From: Acidobacteriaceae bacterium
Lineage (GTDB): Bacteria > Acidobacteriota > Terriglobia > Terriglobales > Acidobacteriaceae
Length of the DNA: 5,353 nucleotides
Direction of reading: 5' to 3'
NCBI GenBank assembly: GCA_003162495.1
Contig: PMOF01000027.1
Span: forward strand, 1 to 5,353
Of this stretch, positions 1-5,353 are shown piece by piece (position 1 is the first letter of the stretch; each line of letters opens with the position of its first letter). Under the pieces are notes generated by a model. That model was not told where the DNA came from and did not search any database. It saw nothing but the letters and a program-made list of their open reading frames with translations. A program made the position numbers and the translations under genes.

Positions 1-638
1 CTCAGATTTTTTGTGGGATAGAAGCTGAAGGCGGCCGCATCGCCAAGAGCCCCGGCTTTGATGCCTTTCCATTCGGCGCCCCACGCCTGAGCGGCGTCCT
101 CGATCAGTTTCAGTCCGTGCTCCTTGCCAATCCGCGCGAAAGAAGTCCAATCGGCGGGCTGGCCGTAAAGGTGGACAGGCAAAATGGCGCGGACGCTCAC
201 GTCCTTGCGTCCAGCCCCTCGCCAACCATTCAGAACCGTCTCCACCGCGGCGGGGTCCAGGTTGAATGTGCCGGGATCGATGTCGGCGAGGACGGGGGTT
301 GCTCCGGCGCGGAGGATGGCGCTGACCGAGGCAAAGAAGCTGAAGGGGGTGGTGACGACGGCCGAACCGGGGCCGATTCCGGCCGCGGCCAAGGCCAGCC
401 AAAGGGCGTCGGTGCCCGACGAACAGCCCAGCGCATGGGCCACGCCCAGTTGCTGCTGGGCGGCGCGCTCGAAGGTCTCGACCGGTTCGCTCAGGATGAA
501 CTGCTGCGTCTCAAGCACCTGGCCCACCGCATCCAGCAATTCCTGCTTAAGCGGGCGGTACTGGCGTTCCAGGTCCAGCATGGGCACCGGCGGGGAGACT
601 TGGACGGGATTCGGAGGTTTTGTTGGAGCGTCTTGCAC
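1..638 (-). CDS. DegT/DnrJ/EryC1/StrS-family PLP-dependent sugar aminotransferase, N-terminal part (3' end outside window)
   Basis: This family transfers an amino group, usually from glutamate, to a keto-sugar carried on a nucleotide, making amino sugars for surface polysaccharide, lipopolysaccharide or secondary metabolites in the cytoplasm. About 212 residues are visible on the minus strand, roughly half of the usual 370-400. Numbered from GTG 638, they show the N-terminal MLDLERQY (20-27), the phosphate-binding GCSSGTDAL (71-79), PVHLYGQPAD (154-163), EDAAQAWGA (180-188, with the cofactor-contacting Asp181) and FSFYPTKNL (204-212), where Lys210 is the expected PLP lysine. The exact sugar substrate cannot be told. 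The frame closes upstream at a TGA (644-642), so the start is GTG 638, GTG 587 or ATG 581. I chose GTG 638 as the first one. None has a well-spaced Shine-Dalgarno, and homologues usually have fewer than 19 residues before the LDL motif. The gene is divergent from hfq. Confidence 0.93.
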   Translation of the reverse strand, partial: MQDAPTKPPNPVQVSPPVPMLDLERQYRPLKQELLDAVGQVLETQQFILSEPVETFERAAQQQLGVAHALGCSSGTDALWLALAAAGIGPGSAVVTTPFSFFASVSAILRAGATPVLADIDPGTFNLDPAAVETVLNGWRGAGRKDVSVRAILPVHLYGQPADWTSFARIGKEHGLKLIEDAAQAWGAEWKGIKAGALGDAAAFSFYPTKNL

Positions 639-760
639 GCGTCATTTTAACAGTCCTGCGGATGATCAGCGCGCAGGGCGAAGCGAACCGCCGCGCCGCG
701 AAAGGCCTCGACCGGGGGTTAATTTTCGCGACAAAGTTTCCTCTTTAGGCTGGTGCAGGG

Positions 761-788
761 TTGAAAAGGGAAGGACAATCACGATAAT
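761..788 (+). promoter_or_regulatory. Candidate sigma70-type promoter P1 for hfq
   Basis: TTGAAA (761-766) and GATAAT (783-788) are separated by 16 bases, and each matches five of six consensus positions. Transcription would begin near 795, giving hfq a leader of about 118 nt. It is the best promoter match I found in the window, judged by eye only. Confidence 0.55.
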
Positions 789-790
789 CT

Positions 791-812
791 TGTCACATTC
801 TGGGAATTGACA
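791..812 (+). promoter_or_regulatory. Imperfect dyad (hairpin or operator) at the predicted P1 start point
   Basis: TGTCA-c-ATTC (791-800) pairs with GAAT-TGACA (804-812) around a TGG loop. This gives nine base pairs with one bulged C. It begins just after the P1 -10 box, so it could be a repressor site over +1 or a 5' hairpin on the leader RNA. I cannot assign a binding protein; it does not resemble the CIRCE element. Confidence 0.4.
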
Positions 813-817
813 GCTTC

Positions 818-853
818 GGGACTTCCGGCGCCGTGCCCAGGGGTTTGTTTTTT
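818..853 (+). terminator. Weak terminator-like or attenuator-like element in the hfq leader
   Basis: GGGAC (818-822) can pair with GTgCCC (833-838) with one bulged base, around a GC-rich loop. TTTG and six Ts follow (844-853). The stem is short and lies five bases before the T-rich run, so it is a poor intrinsic terminator. Its place between P1 and hfq makes a partial stop or a short RNA conceivable. Confidence 0.2.
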
Positions 854-861
854 CACTCAGG

Positions 862-890
862 TTGCAATTCAGTTGCATCCAAACCATAAG
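862..890 (+). promoter_or_regulatory. Candidate second promoter P2 for hfq
   Basis: TTGCAA (862-867) and CATAAG (885-890) are separated by 17 bases, with four of six matches in each box. Transcription from about 897 would leave only a 16-nt leader, starting just before the ribosome binding site. It is weaker than P1 and could be chance. Confidence 0.3.
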
Positions 891-899
891 AAAGAAAGC

Positions 900-904
900 A
901 GGAG
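900..904 (+). promoter_or_regulatory. Ribosome binding site of hfq
   Basis: AGGAG lies eight bases before ATG 913 and fixes that codon as the start. The frame could run back to TTG 862, but that would place this site inside the coding region and add residues unlike any Hfq N-terminus. Confidence 0.85.
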
Positions 905-912
905 ATCGGCAC

Positions 913-1224
913 ATGGAAAACAAGCCGGCACAAAATATCCAGGACACGTTCTTAAATACGGTCCGCAAAGATAAAACACCCATCACGATTTACCTGGTCA
1001 GTGGCGTCAAGCTAACCGGAAAGATCCGGTCCTTTGACAAGTACTCCGTGCTGCTGGAAAACAACAGCCAGGAACAATTGATCTTCAAGCACGCAATTTC
1101 AACCGTGGTGAGCAACCGCAGCGTCATGCATACGGAGCATCGTCCGATGGCCGTGCCGTCGGGCATCGGTCCGGCGGCGGTAGGTGCACCGGCGGGAAGC
1201 CAGGCGACCGCGGAGGTCCGATAG
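913..1224 (+). CDS. hfq: RNA chaperone Hfq
   Basis: Hfq forms a homohexameric Sm-like ring that binds small RNAs and mRNAs and promotes their pairing. The 103-residue product has the full Sm core: NIQDTFLN (8-15, with Gln10 and Asp11 matching E. coli Gln8 and Asp9), [13 protein letters not shown] (26-38, distal-face Tyr27 and Lys33), [11 protein letters not shown] (41-51) and FKHAISTVV (58-66, with the proximal-face Lys59-His60 signature). Compared with E. coli there is one extra residue before KH. The rim patch is R18-K19-D20-K21 instead of RRER, so it is basic but changed. A tail of about 36 residues rich in Ala, Pro and Gly follows and is probably disordered. The start ATG has a good ribosome binding site. 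hflX follows on the same strand, an order shared with enterobacteria. The leader carries two candidate promoters and a dyad. Confidence 0.97.
   Translation: MENKPAQNIQDTFLNTVRKDKTPITIYLVSGVKLTGKIRSFDKYSVLLENNSQEQLIFKHAISTVVSNRSVMHTEHRPMAVPSGIGPAAVGAPAGSQATAEVR
1212..1217 (+). promoter_or_regulatory. Shine-Dalgarno-like GGAGGT at the 3' end of hfq
   Basis: GGAGGT sits inside the last hfq codons, just before the stop. It is the only strong Shine-Dalgarno match near the start of the hflX frame. No ATG, GTG or TTG follows at a useful distance in that frame; only ATA 1221 does, overlapping the hfq TAG. It may drive an unusual start, or may simply come from Glu-Val codons. Confidence 0.3.
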
Positions 1225-1289
1225 CACGCGGGGAGCGGTCTCGACCGGCAGTTGAGAAGAGCGGGACTGGCGGCTCCGGCAGTCGGAGC

Positions 1290-2810
1290 TTGTCCCCAGC
1301 GACCGGTCTTGGCCGTGGGAGTGGTAAGCCAGAGCGGGCGGTGCTGGTGGGCGTGGACCTTGGGTTGCGCTCGCGCGCCAACCGCGCGGGTGCGGCAGCC
1401 GCTCGGCTCGAGGCGGCTCGTCCCGATCTTCGAGCTCCCCTTGGTGAGGACGAGCCGGAACTTCCGCAATCCGAACAACAATTGGACGCAGACGAGGTTC
1501 CTTCATTTGGGCGGACAGGTGAGCGTGCGTCGCCTGATCTGGAGGCGCGGGCTTTGAATGCACGGGCCACGGAAGGCCGGGGTTTGGACGCCGACGAATC
1601 CATGGCCGAATTTCGCGAGCTGGTGGCGAGCGCCGGTGGGTTGGTGGCTGCTGAAGTCATGCAGCATCGATCGCGTCCCGATCCGGCCACGCTGATCGGC
1701 GCGGGCAAAGTGGAAGAGATTGCCGGAGTGGCCGCTTCCAACGAGGCGGACCTGGTGCTCTTCGACCACGACCTGACGCCTACGCAGTTGCGCAATCTTG
1801 AGGCCGCGCTTCCTTGCCGGGTGCTGGACCGCACGCAGTTGATCCTGGACATTTTTGCCCGCCACGCCCGCACCCGCGAGGGGCAGTTGCAGGTGGAGCT
1901 GGCGCAGCTTGAATACATGCTGCCGCGGCTCGCGGGCCGGGGCAAGTCGATGTCCCAGTTAGGCGGCGGCATCGGCACGCGCGGCCCCGGCGAAACGCAG
2001 TTGGAAACGGATCGGCGCCAGATTCAGCGCCGCCTGGACCACTTGAAGCTGGAAATTGAGGGGGTGCGCCGCGTTCGCCACCAGCAGCGGCAACGGCGGG
2101 AGTCGGTCCCGGTGCCCACGGTGGCGCTGGTGGGCTACACCAATGCCGGGAAGAGCACATTGTTCAATCAGCTGACCGGAGCTCAGGTGCTGCAATCGTC
2201 GCGCATGTTCGCTACGCTGGACCCTAAACTCCGGGCCATTGAGCTGCCCAGCCGGCGCAAAGTGCTGATCTCTGACACGGTGGGATTCATTCGCAATCTG
2301 CCGCACACGCTGGTGACCAGCTTCCGGGCCACGCTGGAAGAAGTGGGGCAGGCCGAGGTGCTGCTACACGTGCGGGACGCCTCATCCACCTACGGCGACG
2401 AGCAAAAGGCGCAGGTGGAAAAGGTTCTGGGGGAGCTGGAAGCGCTGGGCAAGCCGCGCATTGAGGTGCTGAACAAAATCGACCTGTTGAGTGAAACGGA
2501 CCGGCGGACCCTTGCCGCTCGATCCGCCGGCCGCGAGATTCCAGTATCGGCGCGCACCGGGGAAGGCATGGACGTGCTGCTCAAGGCGATTGACCTCGCC
2601 CTCCACTCCGACCCGGTGATCGAGGCGGAATTGAGAGTCCCGCAACAGGAGGGCGCGGCGCTCGCGGCCATTGAAGCGGGCATGGTGGTGCATCGCAGGG
2701 AATACGAAGGCAATCTGGTCCGGCTGGCGGTCAGTGGTCCGGCCTCGCTGATAGGGCGCATGCGCAAATTCCGAATCCGCGATCCATTGCCGCGGAACTC
2801 GCACAGTTGA
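1290..2810 (+). CDS. hflX: GTPase HflX (ribosome-splitting, ribosome-associated)
   Basis: HflX binds the 50S subunit and splits stalled 70S ribosomes, notably under heat stress. Numbered from TTG 1290 (506 aa), [11 protein letters not shown] (15-25) is the usual start of the N-terminal domain. A polar, Arg/Ala/Glu-rich stretch of about 75 residues follows, and the domain resumes near residue 105 with [10 protein letters not shown] and the loop [19 protein letters not shown] (225-243). A basic helical segment leads into the GTPase domain: G1 GYTNAGKS (282-289), G2 Thr309 in FATLD, G3 DTVG (329-332), G4 NKID (395-398) and G5 SAR (420-422). A C-terminal domain of about 65 residues completes it, so the protein looks intact. 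The start is doubtful: TTG 1290 lacks a spaced Shine-Dalgarno, GTG 1341 would cut into the first strand, and the frame is open back to 1038. It lies 65 bases after hfq and is probably in the same operon. Confidence 0.96.
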   Translation: MSPATGLGRGSGKPERAVLVGVDLGLRSRANRAGAAAARLEAARPDLRAPLGEDEPELPQSEQQLDADEVPSFGRTGERASPDLEARALNARATEGRGLDADESMAEFRELVASAGGLVAAEVMQHRSRPDPATLIGAGKVEEIAGVAASNEADLVLFDHDLTPTQLRNLEAALPCRVLDRTQLILDIFARHARTREGQLQVELAQLEYMLPRLAGRGKSMSQLGGGIGTRGPGETQLETDRRQIQRRLDHLKLEIEGVRRVRHQQRQRRESVPVPTVALVGYTNAGKSTLFNQLTGAQVLQSSRMFATLDPKLRAIELPSRRKVLISDTVGFIRNLPHTLVTSFRATLEEVGQAEVLLHVRDASSTYGDEQKAQVEKVLGELEALGKPRIEVLNKIDLLSETDRRTLAARSAGREIPVSARTGEGMDVLLKAIDLALHSDPVIEAELRVPQQEGAALAAIEAGMVVHRREYEGNLVRLAVSGPASLIGRMRKFRIRDPLPRNSHS

Positions 2811-2936
2811 CGCTCTGCCAAAAGGGCTGAGACGAAATCAAATCTCCGCGCTTGATTTGATTCTTGAATCGCGGGCCAACTTCGCGCCGCGCACCGAACT
2901 CTAATCAGAAGTGGTCGTGTGTTACCGGCCTGAGGA
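2811..2936. other. Intergenic region between hflX and the glycoside hydrolase gene
   Basis: The region contains the 2836-2862 hairpin and a -10-like TCTAAT (2900-2905) without a convincing -35. Transcription from that box would start near 2912. No small gene with a ribosome binding site is visible. Confidence 0.5.
2836..2862 (+). terminator. Hairpin after hflX, possible weak terminator
   Basis: AATCAAATC (2836-2844) and GATTTGATT (2854-2862) are perfect inverted repeats of nine bases around a nine-base GC-rich loop. It lies 25 bases after the hflX stop, where a terminator is expected. The stem is AT-rich and no run of Ts follows, so it would not be a strong intrinsic terminator. It could also be a protein-binding operator for the downstream gene. 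Confidence 0.35.
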
Positions 2937-5075
2937 GTGCTTATTCCTTCAAAATATGCATATGAAACGGTGCGAGGTTATTCATTGGCCTTATTTCTTC
3001 GATCTTTTTCTGGTGTAGCAACAGTTCGCTCTTTGGCCGCCTCGGCGATGGTTGTGGCCGCGCTGGGCGCGATGTCGCTCTGTAATGAACAAGCCAGTGC
3101 TCAACGGCCCGCTCCAATCGCGGGCGAGCCCGCCACCCGCCCCAGCGGCACCTTGCGCCTTTCCACGGAGAGCGCTTGCGCAGCCCCCATCGAAACCCGG
3201 CAGATCGCCGTCGAACTGAGCAACGGCACAAACTCCGCGGTGAGCTGGTACATCGACGGAGTCGCTAACGGTAACGCCGCTATCGGCACGATTTCCGCTG
3301 ATGGGCTCTACACCGCCCCCGAGCAACCCGGTTCACACATTATCCGGGCCGTGAGTCAGGCCGATCGCTCCGCTTCGGCTACGACGCGGATTGAGGTAAA
3401 TGCTGACTCGGGTTTCAAGGTCGCGCCGGGTTCCGCGACGGTTCCCGAGGCGGGACGGCAAACGTTTCAAGGAACTGCATGCAGCGTTCCCAGCGCCAAT
3501 GTGACATGGGCTGTGGACGGCATCCCTGGCGGCAATGAAACCGTCGGCACCATTAACAGCGATGGTGAGTACTCGGCGCCGGCCGCGGATGGTAGCCACA
3601 CCATCACCGCCACCGACGTTTCTACCGGAGTGACCGGCAATGCCACCGCCAGTGTTTCTTCCGGCATTTCTGTCAACTTCGGCTCCCGCAGCTACAGAAA
3701 CTATCCCATCCGATCCGGCATTCTGGGCGTTAACCACGTCGACTGGCTCCCCAGTCAGACTGACATGGGGCTCATCTCCCGCGCGGGACTTACGATTTCT
3801 CGCACTTATGCCAACGTTCCGGCTGTGTACGCCACCAAGACCCCCAATTGGTCTCAGATCGATCCCAAGATTTCAGAGCTCCGCGCCGAGGGCTTCCATG
3901 TGCTGCTGCAGCTTGCGTACACGCCCACCTGGTTGCAGAAAAGTCCCAACTCCTGCAGTTCAGGAGACACCCAAACCGCGCCCGCCAATGACGCGACCTG
4001 GGCGCAGCTCGCCAAGTCTTTCGTTGCGCACATGGATGCGAATTTCCCCGGCGTGGTGACGGATTACGAAATCTGGAACGAGCCGGACGGCGGGGGCCTC
4101 TGCGGCGACACGAACAAGCTCAACGACTACCTCGCAATCTATTCAGCCACGGCGCCCTTGTTGAAACAGCAGGCTGCTGCCGATGGCAAGACCATTCGCG
4201 TGGGCGGTCCAGCAGTCTCGTATATGAGCGCGACCTGGATCAAGGCCCTCACCACAGGCTCCTCAACCGCTCCTTATGTCGACTTCGTCAGCTATCACAA
4301 TTACGTGGGCGGCTCCAGCACAATCTACGATACTTGGGATACCTATAACGGCTACACGCCGCTCTACGCGCTCACGCAGAGCACGACTTCTGGTCCCGCT
4401 TATTTGTACGCTTATGCGTCGCGGCTCGTGGGCGCCGGCAAACAGCCGCTCGGCGCGGGCACGCCGATCTATGTGGACGAATACAACACCAACTGGATGT
4501 TCACAAAGGATTGCTGCCGCGACAACCCGACCTACGCACCTATCTTTAACGCACTTTACGTCACCGATCTGCTCGATACCGTCTACTCCGGCGCCTCGCA
4601 TGTCCCAGGGGAGTTCGCCTACTATTCAGCCATCAGCCGCCCTTACTTTTGCCTGCTGGGCGATTGGGACACCAACATGGATTGCGCCCTCTCCTCCAGC
4701 ACCGCGCCCTCGCCGTACCCGCAGTATTATGCCTATGAACTGATGGCATCGACGTCGTATCTCAGCCTTAACAGCGGCGGGTGGATGGCCAGCTCCGTTT
4801 CGCCTGTGGCCAGCGGTTCAGGCCTGGCTGTGACCGCGTTTTTCACCGCAGACCGCGATTCCATCCTGATCGTGAATCCCACCGGAAACACTTACTCCGA
4901 AACCGTGAACGCAAGCTATCTGGGTTTCGCTGCGCCAGTGGTGGCGACACTCTATGAGGTCGTCGGCGGCAAAGCCATCAACACCACGAGCCTCCCGCTG
5001 AGCCAATCCGGAGCCACGTTTTCGGCCAAAATATCCATCCCCGCGTATACCGTGATGGGCATCGCGATCAAGTAG
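2937..5075 (+). CDS. Secreted glycoside hydrolase, clan GH-A (GH39-like), with two Ig-like repeats
   Basis: This is a predicted exported enzyme for hydrolysing a polysaccharide or glycoside; the substrate cannot be told. Numbered from GTG 2937 (712 aa), residues 33-48 are hydrophobic and a signal peptidase I site is likely after ASA (53-55). Two Ig-like repeats follow (about 73-158 and 159-246), with matching cores around Trp104 and Trp191. The catalytic barrel runs from about 260 to 600: YEIWNEP with Glu382 as likely acid/base, YHNY with His454, and VDEYNT with Glu515 as likely nucleophile, a pattern closest to GH39. A beta-rich C-terminal domain (about 610-712) follows. The mature part has eight cysteines, an even number that would suit disulfides. 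Coordinates give the longest frame. GTG 2937 overlaps its only Shine-Dalgarno, so TTG 2985, six bases after GAGGT, may be the true start. Tandem TAG codons end the gene. GH5, GH30 or an unassigned family are alternatives. Confidence 0.85.
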   Translation: MLIPSKYAYETVRGYSLALFLRSFSGVATVRSLAASAMVVAALGAMSLCNEQASAQRPAPIAGEPATRPSGTLRLSTESACAAPIETRQIAVELSNGTNSAVSWYIDGVANGNAAIGTISADGLYTAPEQPGSHIIRAVSQADRSASATTRIEVNADSGFKVAPGSATVPEAGRQTFQGTACSVPSANVTWAVDGIPGGNETVGTINSDGEYSAPAADGSHTITATDVSTGVTGNATASVSSGISVNFGSRSYRNYPIRSGILGVNHVDWLPSQTDMGLISRAGLTISRTYANVPAVYATKTPNWSQIDPKISELRAEGFHVLLQLAYTPTWLQKSPNSCSSGDTQTAPANDATWAQLAKSFVAHMDANFPGVVTDYEIWNEPDGGGLCGDTNKLNDYLAIYSATAPLLKQQAAADGKTIRVGGPAVSYMSATWIKALTTGSSTAPYVDFVSYHNYVGGSSTIYDTWDTYNGYTPLYALTQSTTSGPAYLYAYASRLVGAGKQPLGAGTPIYVDEYNTNWMFTKDCCRDNPTYAPIFNALYVTDLLDTVYSGASHVPGEFAYYSAISRPYFCLLGDWDTNMDCALSSSTAPSPYPQYYAYELMASTSYLSLNSGGWMASSVSPVASGSGLAVTAFFTADRDSILIVNPTGNTYSETVNASYLGFAAPVVATLYEVVGGKAINTTSLPLSQSGATFSAKISIPAYTVMGIAIK
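2974..2978 (+). promoter_or_regulatory. Candidate ribosome binding site for an internal TTG start of the hydrolase
   Basis: GAGGT lies six bases before TTG 2985. Starting there would shorten the signal peptide from 55 to 39 residues and remove an acidic residue from its N-terminal region, leaving two arginines before the hydrophobic core. That is more typical of a Sec signal, so this start is at least as likely as GTG 2937. Confidence 0.4.
3153..3674 (+). repeat. Two tandem Ig-like repeats within the hydrolase gene
   Basis: At protein level the copies share the pattern W-x-(I/V)-D-G-(V/I)-x-x-G-N-x-x-(I/V)-G-T-I-x-x-D-G-x-Y-(T/S)-A-P, then G-S-H-x-I. The conserved tryptophans are 87 residues apart (Trp104 and Trp191). 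The DNA copies have diverged, so this is an old domain duplication. Such modules usually act as spacers or adhesion units in exported proteins. Confidence 0.7.
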
Positions 5076-5200
5076 TAGCAGTACCGGTCGCTGCTGCGAG
5101 TGGTTGCTCCGCGATTTTGGGATTGTCCCAGGTTTCGTCCGCAAAGGCGAAGGCCTGGGACAAAACTCAGGAAAGCGCGCCGCCGTGGCACACTAATCGT
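5076..5200. other. Intergenic region between the hydrolase and Nudix genes
   Basis: The main content is the palindrome at 5123-5163. No clear promoter or Shine-Dalgarno for the Nudix gene is visible. The nearest AGGA (5169-5172) is 28 bases before its start. Confidence 0.5.
5123..5163. terminator. Long hairpin after the hydrolase gene (terminator or REP-like palindrome)
   Basis: TTGTCCCAGG (5123-5132) and CCTGGGACAA (5154-5163) are perfect ten-base inverted repeats. The inner part can extend the stem through TTCG (5134-5137) with CGAA (5148-5151) and CC (5139-5140) with GG (5146-5147), around a GCAAA loop. It starts 47 bases after the stop codon. No U-tract follows on the plus strand, so a Rho-independent terminator of the usual type is not fully met. 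A dispersed extragenic palindrome is an alternative. Confidence 0.5.
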
Positions 5201-5353
5201 GTGAACGAACACGACCCACTCTCGCCGTCCCGGCCGCCCTCTATCACCACCATCGCCAGCCGCGAGGTCTATCGCAACCGGTGGATGCGGGTGCGCGAAG
5301 ACGAGATTCTGCGCTCCAACGGAAACAAGGGCATCTACGGCGTGGTGGAAAAG
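5201..5353 (+). CDS. Nudix hydrolase, N-terminal part (3' end outside window)
   Basis: Fifty-one residues are visible from GTG 5201. The stretch SREVYRNRWMRVREDEILRS, followed closely by GIYGVVEK, is the usual N-terminal strand region of ADP-ribose-pyrophosphatase-like Nudix hydrolases. These cleave nucleoside diphosphates joined to another group, such as ADP-ribose or nucleotide sugars, in the cytoplasm. The Nudix box itself lies beyond the window, so catalytic residues cannot be checked. No Shine-Dalgarno sits close to GTG 5201, but the next in-frame ATG (5285) would remove the SREVY motif. About 20 polar, Pro-rich residues precede the conserved part. The assignment rests on resemblance of a short fragment. 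Confidence 0.8.
   Translation, partial: MNEHDPLSPSRPPSITTIASREVYRNRWMRVREDEILRSNGNKGIYGVVEK

Larger units (their letters stand above)
639..912. promoter_or_regulatory. Divergent intergenic region between the aminotransferase gene and hfq
   Basis: These 274 bases hold no convincing gene. The half nearest hfq carries plus-strand promoter-like elements (761-788 and 862-890), a dyad (791-812) and a T-run (848-853), listed separately. The half nearest the aminotransferase is GC-rich. It shows only a TAAAAT-like -10 on the minus strand (649-644), five bases before GTG 638 and without a recognisable -35. If real, that would give a leaderless or nearly leaderless aminotransferase transcript. Confidence 0.6.

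Noticed and set aside
550..645. Short minus-strand frame from ATG 645 with an AGGA eight bases upstream
   Set aside because: It encodes only about 31 residues out of frame with the aminotransferase and shows no recognisable features. A leader peptide cannot be excluded but is not supported.
807..812. Perfect TTGACA -35 box in the hfq leader
   Set aside because: No -10-like sequence lies 15-19 bases downstream; the region there is GC-rich. It is explained as one arm of the dyad.
862..912. N-terminal extension of Hfq from TTG 862
   Set aside because: It contains the AGGAG that serves ATG 913, overlaps a promoter-like element, and its residues do not resemble any Hfq N-terminus.
1099..2821. 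Several long antisense open frames opposite hfq and hflX
   Set aside because: They overlap well-conserved genes, have low-complexity Arg/Pro/Ser/Ala-rich translations, and are typical by-products of GC-rich coding DNA.
2956..3018. Twenty-codon frame starting ATG-CAT-ATG upstream of and overlapping the hydrolase
   Set aside because: The nearest Shine-Dalgarno is about 18 bases away and the frame is very short. It is most likely chance.
3640..4743. Long alternative-frame reading frames inside the hydrolase gene
   Set aside because: The main frame carries catalytic motifs throughout. The others have biased Pro/Arg/Ser/Thr composition and no ribosome binding sites.
1..5353. Mobile elements, CRISPR arrays, tRNA/rRNA genes, toxin-antitoxin or defence genes
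   Set aside because: I looked for transposase motifs, terminal inverted repeats, regularly spaced repeats and small paired genes and saw none.

Overview
The window is GC-rich bacterial DNA with two complete housekeeping genes (hfq and hflX), one complete secreted-enzyme gene, and two genes cut by the window edges. I infer Acidobacteriota (Terriglobia-like) with moderate confidence. The grounds are the Hfq core with an extra residue before its KH motif, the Ig-like modules in the secreted enzyme that resemble those common in acidobacterial surface proteins, and the frequent non-ATG starts. No database search was possible.

Layout: 1-638 (minus) is the N-terminal half of a PLP-dependent DegT/DnrJ/EryC1 sugar aminotransferase. 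639-912 is a divergent regulatory region holding a good sigma70-like promoter, a dyad at its start point, a U-tract and a second weaker promoter, all pointing at hfq. 913-1224 (plus) is hfq. About 1290-2810 (plus) is hflX, whose true start is unclear. 2811-2936 is a short intergenic region with a 9-bp hairpin. 2937-5075 (plus) encodes an exported protein: signal peptide, two Ig-like repeats, a clan GH-A glycoside hydrolase domain (GH39-like) and a C-terminal beta domain. 5076-5200 holds a strong palindrome. 5201-5353 (plus) is the start of a Nudix hydrolase.

How the genes relate: hfq followed by hflX is the same order as in the enterobacterial hfq-hflX-hflKC operon, but hflK and hflC are absent here. 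The pair links post-transcriptional regulation (Hfq) with rescue of stalled ribosomes (HflX), and they are probably co-transcribed. The glycoside hydrolase lies behind a hairpin and is probably a separate unit for polysaccharide breakdown outside the cytoplasm. The aminotransferase (surface sugar synthesis) and the Nudix enzyme (nucleotide-sugar or ADP-ribose hydrolysis) show no clear functional link to the centre.

I found no mobile element, CRISPR array, tRNA or rRNA, and nothing that looks like an unknown defence or mobile system. The most unusual points are the hflX start (no ATG or GTG near it, with the frame open deep into hfq), the structured hfq leader, and the domain make-up of the secreted hydrolase.
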